From: Balamuthia mandrillaris
Taxonomy: Eukaryota > Discosea > Longamoebia > Balamuthiidae
Assembly (NCBI GenBank): GCA_031835245.1
Contig: JAVKOQ010000340.1
Coordinates: forward strand, 1-55,018
Direction: 5' to 3'
DNA: 55,018 nucleotides
The notes beneath the pieces were generated by a model, which was given only the letters and a program-made list of their open reading frames with translations, did not search any database and was not told the origin of the DNA. This document shows positions 48,635-55,018 of the stretch, piece by piece (position 1 is the stretch's first letter; the number at the start of each line of letters is the position of its first letter). The position numbers were made by a program, and so were the translations under genes.

Positions 48635-50699
48635 AAAGAGAAAGAGAAAAAGATGAAGGTACCATCTTGCAGAGTCTTTTCAAAGACTACTTCCACTTGC
48701 TGAGCACGTTTGGTGGAAGGGTCAAGAGTGCGATCGCTCGTTAGATGGATGACAGGCACGTACAGCAGCTCACCATTGATAACAAACTCTCCCATTATCA
48801 CTTTCTTGTATTTGGAGTACTTGTGCATACTCAACCCGTAGAATGGATACTTGGAAATAAGCAACTATTTGAAGTTTTCGTCGTCATAAAAGGGCTCAAG
48901 AAAGTAGGATGAAGAGTGAAAAGAAGAAAGAAGAGTGCGAACCTGGCCGTATGGAGTAACGGTATATCCCGCATCACAATCCGAAAGATAGCGGTCTTTC
49001 ATCCAGTCTTGAGACAAGAGTTGAATGAGAAAGATCTGGGTAACCTCTTGAAGAGCGATAATGTCTGCATCGAGGTTCTTCAACAGATCAAATATAGCGG
49101 GCAGGCGTTTCTCAGTATGAATGTGTTCTTTCATGTAGAGGTCAAAGAGGACGTTGTAAGTTGCGACTCGTATTTCGTTTGTTTCCACGTTTACCTGTTG
49201 CCTAGTTTTTTTCTCCATCTGTTGTTCAGTTTGTTCGAATGCAAAAGAGTTAGGTGAAAACAAGAGAAAACGAAAACGATATGATAAGAAAACGAGAAGA
49301 TACGCACAGGAAGCCAAGCCTCTTCTTCAGGATCCCAACGATAGGGCGCCAATCCAGTCCAACGAGAAGAAGACGAGGACGGAGAAGCCGGTACCATTTG
49401 ACCAGAGTACTGCCAACCTCCTTCCACATTGGCGCCTCCCTCTCTCTGCGCATGAATGAAAGCAGAGCCCAAAACGGTTCCCTCCACCATCGCATAGTAA
49501 GGACCACCAGAAGAAGCAGAGGAAGAAGAAGAGGATGATGATGAGGAAGGAGAAGGAGAACGAGCAGATGATGAGAGAGGAGGGAAAGCAGATTCTTCGG
49601 TTAAGAAGCCTCCACCATTTTCGTCCAACGGTTGCATTTGGTGATGAGGGTGAAGAGGATGCGGAGCGAATGCAGCAGCATAATGCTGAGGAGGCGGAGG
49701 CGATGGAGATGGAGACGGGCCGCCATTGGATGGTGCATAGTGACCATATTGCTCGTCGTGATACGGCGGCATAAAGTGCGGCTGTTGCTGCTGTGATGAA
49801 TAGTGATAGTACTGTTGCTGTTGTTGTTGCATCATCATCGCGAGCTCTTGTTCGTTGTTGCTGTTGTTATGATGAAATGGTGGTTGGTGATGATAAAAGT
49901 CTGTTTGAGGTTGAAAATGTGGTGAGTGGTGTTCAAACGACGAGAAAGATGCAGCGTGAGCATGAGGAGGTGGAAGTTGAGCGGAAGGCACGACGACGTT
50001 GTTGTTGGGAGGCAGCATCACGCCACTGTGACTATAATACTGCTGTTGCTGCTGCTGATAGTAGTAATGGTTGTTATTATATTTGTTGCCGTTATGATGA
50101 AAGTATTTATGGCCGCCTCTGCTTTTTTTGGCTCCTCCGCCTCGGCCTCCACGTCCTCCTCCTCTTCCTCCTCTTGGGATGAAGTGTTCTTCTGGAAAAG
50201 ACATGAGACCTGCTGCCGCTCCTCCTCCTCCCATTGGAAGTGCAGCTGGAGAGGAACGAGCATGATGAAGTGGCTGAGGAGAGAACTGTTGTGGAGGGTA
50301 GTAAGGACTGCGATGTGGTCTTTGTTGTTGATGAAAGTAAGCTCCTCCTCTTCCTCCTCCTCTGCGCCTTCCTCCTCCTCCTCCTCTTGCTGTGTTGGTG
50401 GAGAGCGAAGGCTGTTGTGGTGCTATGGCGCCACCGAAAGCTTCGGAAGAGATTAGTTGCGGTGGGTTCACTTCGTTGAGGACACTGTCATTCGTGCTGG
50501 TAGCACCAGCGGAAGGGAGGGAAGCAGGAGACACAACAGAGGGAGCGAGAGAAACCAGAGGCAGCACGACGGAAGAAGACGGCAGAGGAGAAGCGGAAGC
50601 GGTGGTGCCGGACACAACGGCCGAGTAGCTTTTGGTCTTGGTGACTAAAGCGCTGCCCCCAGCATTGCTGTTGTTTGTCGATCTGTTGTCCCCATCCAT
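48006..50699 (-). CDS. RGG / prion-like low-complexity protein fused to an EEP-family nuclease/phosphodiesterase
   Basis: Exon 1 (50699-49308, 464 codons) is wholly low-complexity: Ser/Val-rich start, two RGG boxes (GGGGGRRRGGGRGG; RGGRGGGRGGRGGG), then Gln/His/Tyr/Asn-rich prion-like sequence with HHNGNKYNNNHYYYQQQ-type runs. It closes with WTGLAPYRWDPEEEAWLP. An in-phase junction leads to the exon starting at 49194 (VNVETNEIRVATYNVLFDLY), the opening of an endonuclease/exonuclease/phosphatase fold. Catalytic motifs are present: the Mg-binding Glu in ADIIALQEVT, HLTSDRT, GDFNFGDGDEND and the final SDHFGLKCVLRF. A Lys/Glu-rich insert precedes SDH. The RGG and prion-like parts suggest RNA binding or granule association, so an RNA or nucleotide-end substrate is likely (inference). 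The ATG at 50699 is used because the open frame upstream has no ATG. Confidence 0.82.
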
Positions 50700-50877
50700 C
50701 ACTCCTCCAGTGCAAAGACGAGACGTTCTTTTTGCAGAAGAGAGACGGGCCGGGGGGAAAGAAAAAAACAAGAGAAGGAGAATAACTCTTCTTCTCGGGC
50801 AACTGCCTGCTGTCACTGCCAAGTTCACTCTTTGCTTTTTCCTCGTTTTCGTGGTTGCTATGTCTACATATTTTCGT

Positions 50878-50977
50878 GTCGACAATAACTAGGTTGCCTA
50901 CGTCATACTCGTCGACAGAAATGAAAAACAGTTTGCGTCACGTGGTGCAGACACGTCATCACCCTATCCAGGTCGAC
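50878..50977. promoter_or_regulatory. Cluster of three GTCGAC palindromes upstream of RGG-EEP gene
   Basis: GTCGAC at 50878-50883 (TTTTCGTGTCGACAATAA), 50911-50916 (CTCGTCGACAGAA) and 50972-50977 (CAGGTCGACGTG), 180-280 bp upstream of the RGG-EEP start. Spacing and flanks resemble the clusters at 15351 and 25660. Confidence 0.5.
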
Positions 50978-51092
50978 GTGCTACATTTTTTCCCATAATC
51001 AGAAGAATTACGGCGCTGCATTCGTATTTATAGCGGAGAACTGAATTGTTATCGCCGAGACTTTGAAGCCAAAAAGAGAGAATGAGCGAGAA

Positions 51093-51179
51093 ATAAAGTC
51101 GGTGATGGTTAAATAAATGATAGGTTTGAGTAAATTCCTAAACGCTATGAAAACCCAATTTCTTTGGCTGAGACTTTAT
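51093..51179 (+). ncRNA. Candidate box C/D snoRNA
   Basis: A perfect 8-bp terminal stem (ATAAAGTC at 51093-51100 with GACTTTAT at 51172-51179) encloses a box C-like GTGATGG (51102-51108; consensus RTGATGA, one mismatch) and a box D CTGA (51168-51171) placed directly against the stem. The total of 87 nt is the normal size. A D'-like CTAA lies near 51138. A possible guide is the segment just 5' of box D (AACCCAATTTCTTTGG); the target is not identified. A run of about 19 T begins at the 3' end and could terminate Pol III transcription or be incidental. No tRNA-like promoter boxes were seen. The call rests on structure alone. Confidence 0.5.
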
Positions 51180-51283
51180 TTTTTTTTTTTTTTTTGATAT
51201 AACCCTTCGTGAAGAGAAGAAAGCTTGGGTTTGCAAGTCGCGTGCGTGATTCTTTCTTTCTTTCTTTCTTTATCTATTTTTTT

Positions 51284-52575
51284 TTATGTTTCTTCTTCAT
51301 CAAAGTCGAGATTGATTTCTTCGGGATTGGCGACGCATTCCACTTCTTGTGATTTTGCTGCTTCTGTTTGCTGTTCTTCTTCTTCATCAAACTCCAGGTT
51401 GATTTCTTCGGGATTGGTGAAATGCGCTTCTTCTTTTGTTTGTTGTTGTTCTTCTTCTTCTGCTTCATCAAAGTCAAGATTTATCTCTTCTGGATTATGT
51501 AGACTGTCTGTAATAATGAGCCGGTGTAAATATAAAGAGAGAAAAAAAAAGAATAGAATGAATAACACAAAGTAACAAACCTTGTGGCAAAAGAGAATCG
51601 GGTTCATGAAAGATATCTGGGAGATCCAAAAGCTTTAGAAATGAAGTGTGTTGAGGGTTTGGTTGGGGTTGTGTCTGTAAAGGCAGTCTTTGTTCTCTAT
51701 CATTCATTGGCGCTTTTGACAAGGGAACAAGAAGAGAAAACGAAAGTGAGCATCAGTCTCATATTGCTAACACGAAATGAAAAGAGAAGGTGTACAATAA
51801 ATTGGTGCTGTTCGCTCAAAGTTATTTGGCACGTCACGACCAGCATTGCAACTTGATAGTCGTTCCTCTACCCATTGAAGCTCTTCGGGCGTAGGAGTAT
51901 AGTTATACCTTTTCGATTTTTTTGGAGTTAATAGTTAACGAAAGAATCAAAACACAAACAAGAAAGAAAGATAAAAGGGCAAACAAACCGTTTTGGACTC
52001 CAGTCACGAGATGGCAATTGAACAGTGGAGGGAGAAAAGGAGTATAGGTGGTTAGTAGAACGAACAATTGCCATCCATTCTACATCATAAAGCAACTGTT
52101 TGGGTTCCGTTGCTTCTGGAAAATGTAATATCTGCAATGCATTCGAAAAAAGAATTAAGACAATGAAAAAAAAAAGAATAAATGGCATAGAGCGGAACAA
52201 AGGAGAACGCGAAAAGAAAAAAAACAAACGACATGGGTTAAAAGGAATAGAACAATACCTGAAGGAAGTCTTTTCTTGGACCTACTTTATCCAGTGCTAA
52301 ATACTTGGTGGTAGCACGATCTGCATCACCAGAAGAGGGATGATCCACAATGGCAGCAAACTTGACGTGCATGTGACCTGAAAGCCAGTACCTCGGCTTC
52401 AGTGTGTGTAACAGCTGTTCTGAACCAGGAGAACCTAATGTGTTGTTTTCAACCTTTTATGAACATTAGCCATAGGACAACAAGAAGAAGAAAAAGTAGA
52501 AGTAGAATTAAAAAAACACGTACAAAAAGAAAGAGCGCGCGCGCGCGAGAGAGAGAGAGACACAGAGAGAGAGAG

Positions 52576-52628
<53 letters not shown>

Positions 52629-52851
52629 CAGAGACAGAGACAGAGAGAACCTCAGGACGAAGAAACGTTTTCCATTGAAGCAATTGATGGGTGTTGCCAT
52701 AGCGTGCGATACCGCGAGGCCAGTCATGAGACATGAAGATATCAATAGGTTGAGCTATCTGCAGCATCTTCCACACTTCATATTCTCTTACATGATAGAC
52801 ACTTCGTAACTCTCCTTCACTAAATGGCCGTTGCTCAAAATGGCCTTCCAT

Positions 52852-52889
<38 letters not shown>

Positions 52890-53728
52890 AAGAATGAAGC
52901 TTAAAAGGAAGAAAGAATGTTTTTTTAACAAAAGGAACAAACCTTTGCGGTAGTCATACCCTTTGAAAATGCCAGAAATACCGGCGATGCGTAGGCCTGC
53001 AAAGTTTAGCACACCAGCAGCACCCATGTAGTATATGTTGGGCGCAACCCATCCTCCATAATACCTCTCATAGGCGTAAGCGAGCTGAAGAAAGAACGAG
53101 AGCAGAAAACGGAAAAGACAGAAGGAAGGAAGCAAGACAAAGAGAGAACGAGAGAGGCAGAGAGGAAGTGGAAGTAGCTGCTTACAACTCGGCCAGATGA
53201 TTGGAAGCCTCGTGATTGCCTCCGATGAAGAGGGTAAGGACCGGCGCGGTCATCTCCCCAGAGTAATACTTGTAGAAGGTGTTCATGCGCCGATAGGCCG
53301 GCTTGCAACTCATAGAGTTGAGGTCCTCCAAATTTCGTACCGCCTGGTTACCAGTAACAAAAGGAAGAAAGTAGAGTTTGTCACAAAAAAAGGAGAGAAA
53401 AGGCAAAAAAAAATAAAAACCTGAAAATCGCCACAACAAAGCAGCAAGTCGATGGTAATGCCGTAGCGCTCCTGGATGTGCAGAATGGAGCTGTAGATTT
53501 GATCCAACTCACCGTGACTACATCCTACCACTGCTACCTAAAGTGTTTAATTTTAACACGTAAAAAGAGGTATAAGGAGGTAAACATCAACAAAACAAAT
53601 GGAACCTTTATTCCTGTGTCTGTTTGCATTCTTCTCTTTCTTCTTTCTTTTCGTTCGATTACAGATCTAATTCGAAGTTTCCGATAAGTTGATCTGTCCG
53701 TTCCTTTCGCTTTCCCCCCGCTGGACAT
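51284..53728 (-). CDS. DBR1: RNA lariat debranching enzyme
   Basis: Metallophosphoesterase that cleaves the 2'-5' bond of intron lariats in the nucleus. The first exon (53728-53663) encodes [20 protein letters not shown], a short basic extension, then joins at 53537 to [18 protein letters not shown]. Metal-binding and substrate motifs are intact: [92 protein letters not shown] and [14 protein letters not shown]. The DBR1 C-terminal domain follows ([46 protein letters not shown]). The tail is acidic and holds three copies of NPEEINL(D/E)FDE (51500-51290). Introns include a long (GA)n/CAGAGA tract at 52545-52650. The start lies 145 bp from the divergent DUF202 gene. Confidence 0.95.
52545..52650. 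repeat. (GA)n / CACAGAGA / CAGAGACA composite tract in a DBR1 intron
   Basis: Starts with a GCGCGCGC run, then GA dinucleotides interrupted by CACACA and CAGAGA units. Intronic in DBR1, pyrimidine on the sense strand. Confidence 0.9.
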
Positions 53729-53873
53729 TCGTCCTCCAGGGCGAATATGGGCGACTCTTATTTTCCGAGCTATGCCTCCTCAAGCAAAACTTTAAGGAGA
53801 TCACCTTAAAAATGAAAGAAAGAAAAAGAAAGTGAAGTGGTGAAGATTACGTTCTGGTAAGAAGCAAGAAAAA

Positions 53874-54292
53874 ATGGATTGGGTCTTCTACAATGACCAA
53901 CATAAAGGGAACGAGAGCACCCAGGCCAACGAACGCACCTTCGAGGCATGGACCAGAACCTCTCTTGGCTGCATCGTCTCTGGTGTACTCATTGCTCGGT
54001 TTTTTTTGTCTCCCTCCTCTTTCGCTCTGCATGCTTCCTCCTCGTTCTCATCCTCTTCTCCCTCGGTGCGAACAGGTTTAACTTGTTCATGGACAAGTCC
54101 CACATAGGCGCCCTCTGCTACGTGGCCATAGGGGCTCTCTGCGTGCTCATCTCCTCCTACCGCTACTACCACGTCTTCCACCTGCTGCAACGGGGCCACT
54201 TCCAGCCCAACAAATGGGGCATACTGGTCCTCTCCGTCTTCACCTTTGTCGCCACCCTGATCAGCCTGTTCCTCGTTTTGCTTGAACTGTGA
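53874..54292 (+). CDS. DUF202-family three-helix membrane protein
   Basis: 113 residues in two exons (53874-53998 and 54076-54292). The DUF202 signature NERTFEAWTRTSLGCIVSG follows a short polar N-terminus (MDWVFYNDQHKGNESTQ). Three hydrophobic helices are predicted: CIVSGVLIARFNLF; IGALCYVAIGALCVLISSYR; and WGILVLSVFTFVATLISLFL. In fungi this fold occurs in VTC1 of the vacuolar polyphosphate polymerase, and stand-alone forms occur widely; the function here is not known. It shares a short divergent promoter with DBR1. Confidence 0.85.
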
Positions 54293-54801
54293 GCAAAGAA
54301 AAAGAAAACGACAAGACAGACAGAAAGGACAAAAGCCAGAGGAAGATGGGGATTCTCAGCATTCTTCGGGTTTTTTTTTTTTTTTGCTGTGCTCTCTTTC
54401 TCTCACGTTGTTTTCTTTTTTTCTTTTTTTTCTTCGTTGTTTCTCTCGGTTTTTTTTTTTGCCAAAGTTACGACCTTCGCCTGACCTACCTTTGCCCCCT
54501 CCCCTTGTTTGCAAATCTTTGGCTTTTTGGTTTGGTTTGGGCGAAGGAGACAAACCACTTCTTGCTACCTTTTTTTCTTTCTTTCTTTTGTTTTGTTTCC
54601 GATTTTTGAACATTATTACAACAATTATTAAGCCACGTATCCGATTTAATGCGAAAAATTCTTTGAATTATTTCCATAAAAAGTAGGTAAAAGGCAATTA
54701 ATCGCCGACTTTTCGCCTTTTTTCGTCGAATTTTTTTTTTCGCCTGTTCCCATCAAACACTTTGACCTTTATTTTTTTTGAGGCGTTACTTTAATGCAAA
54801 C
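54293..54801. other. AT/T-rich intergenic region
   Basis: 509 bp with many T runs (54370-54470, 54565-54600, 54716-54740, 54770-54780). It presumably covers the 3' end of the DUF202 gene and the promoter of the next one. The word GTCGAA near 54725 resembles, but is not, the GTCGAC palindrome. No gene recognised. Confidence 0.5.
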
Positions 54802-54982
54802 ATGAAGCGGCGGTGGTCCTTCTTCCCCTCCTTCGCCGTTTGGGTGCTGCTGCTTCACTTGGCCACGTTGGACAGCGGTTGTGTGGCCTTGCGACCGCTG
54901 AGGGCGTGGAGGGAGGCCGCCCAGGCCAACATTGCCACCCACTTTGTGCTGCCCGAGCTTGACGTGACGCACGGCACGACCG

Positions 54983-55013
<31 letters not shown>

Positions 55014-55018
55014 CGCGA
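54802..55018 (+). CDS. Secreted or membrane protein, N-terminal part only (runs off right edge)
   Basis: ATG at 54802 opens a frame to the window end (72 codons). It encodes a basic-hydrophobic signal peptide (MKRRWSFFPSFAVWVLLLHL), then a short segment with ALRPLRAWREAAQANI, and a GCC-repeat poly-alanine run of at least ten Ala at the edge. The local GC content is clearly higher than in neighbouring intergenic DNA, as in coding exons here. The family cannot be judged from this fragment. Confidence 0.6.

Larger units (their letters stand above)
50700..51283. other. Intergenic region with GTCGAC cluster and candidate snoRNA
   Basis: Spacer between two minus-strand genes: promoter of the RGG-EEP gene and 3' flank of DBR1. 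It holds three GTCGAC palindromes (50878-50977), a TATTTATAG word near 51026, the candidate snoRNA (51093-51179) and a run of about 19 T (51179-51197). Confidence 0.6.

Noticed and set aside
49926-50456. Plus-strand Ser/Val-rich ORFs opposite the RGG exon
   Set aside because: Complement of GGC/CAA/CAT codon runs in the prion-like exon. The minus-strand frame continues in phase into a conserved nuclease; the plus frames do not.
54356-54680. Short ORFs in the T-rich spacer near the right end
   Set aside because: Low-complexity Phe/Lys translations of T and A runs; no start context or conservation signs.

Overview
This is a nuclear DNA window from a microbial eukaryote. The genes are packed with short GT-AG introns (about 60-150 nt), and TAA, TAG and TGA all act as ordinary stops. 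Neighbouring genes lie 80-800 bp apart and often alternate strand. Composition is moderate in GC, with abundant (CT)n or (TTCTC)n tracts. The gene content (EGF/CUB and lysyl-oxidase surface proteins, RasGAP-VPS9, a Rab34-like GTPase, a GSAP/Pigeon homologue, condensin, lariat debranching enzyme) fits a free-living protist such as an amoebozoan. The species cannot be fixed from the sequence. I see no virus-derived element, transposon, CRISPR array or bacterial-type operon.

Layout, left to right: importin-9-like (-, runs off the left edge); CTNNBL1 (+); a triose-phosphate/nucleotide-sugar type transporter (-); a 500-bp GAA/AAGAAC array; a large EGF/CUB type I membrane protein (-); cytochrome c1 (-) divergent from cytochrome b5 (+); a TTCTC array; a GAPVD1-like RasGAP-VPS9 protein (+); an m-AAA protease (-) divergent from the proteasome chaperone PSMD9 (+); an unrecognised helical-repeat protein (-); a GSAP/Pigeon-like protein (+); tRNA-Arg(ACG); an LRR protein (+); a tiny basic ORF (-) divergent from condensin subunit NCAPG (+); a secreted lysyl oxidase (-); a Rab34/36-like GTPase (+); an RGG/prion-like protein fused to an EEP nuclease (-); a candidate box C/D snoRNA (+); lariat debranching enzyme DBR1 (-); a DUF202 membrane protein (+); and the start of a secreted protein (+) at the right edge.

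Most genes are housekeeping, with no shared pathway. Two themes recur. RNA processing is represented by CTNNBL1 (spliceosome-associated), DBR1 (lariat turnover), the RGG-EEP protein, the snoRNA and the tRNA. Mitochondrial function is represented by cytochrome c1 and the m-AAA protease. The most notable non-coding signal is a palindrome, GTCGAC, clustered 3-4 times within about 100-160 bp in three intergenic promoter regions and present once in a fourth. A second is the nearly strict placement of CT-repeat tracts on the sense strand of introns. Intron-exon structures were assembled by eye. Exon ends given explicitly were checked for GT-AG and reading frame; the others are approximate.
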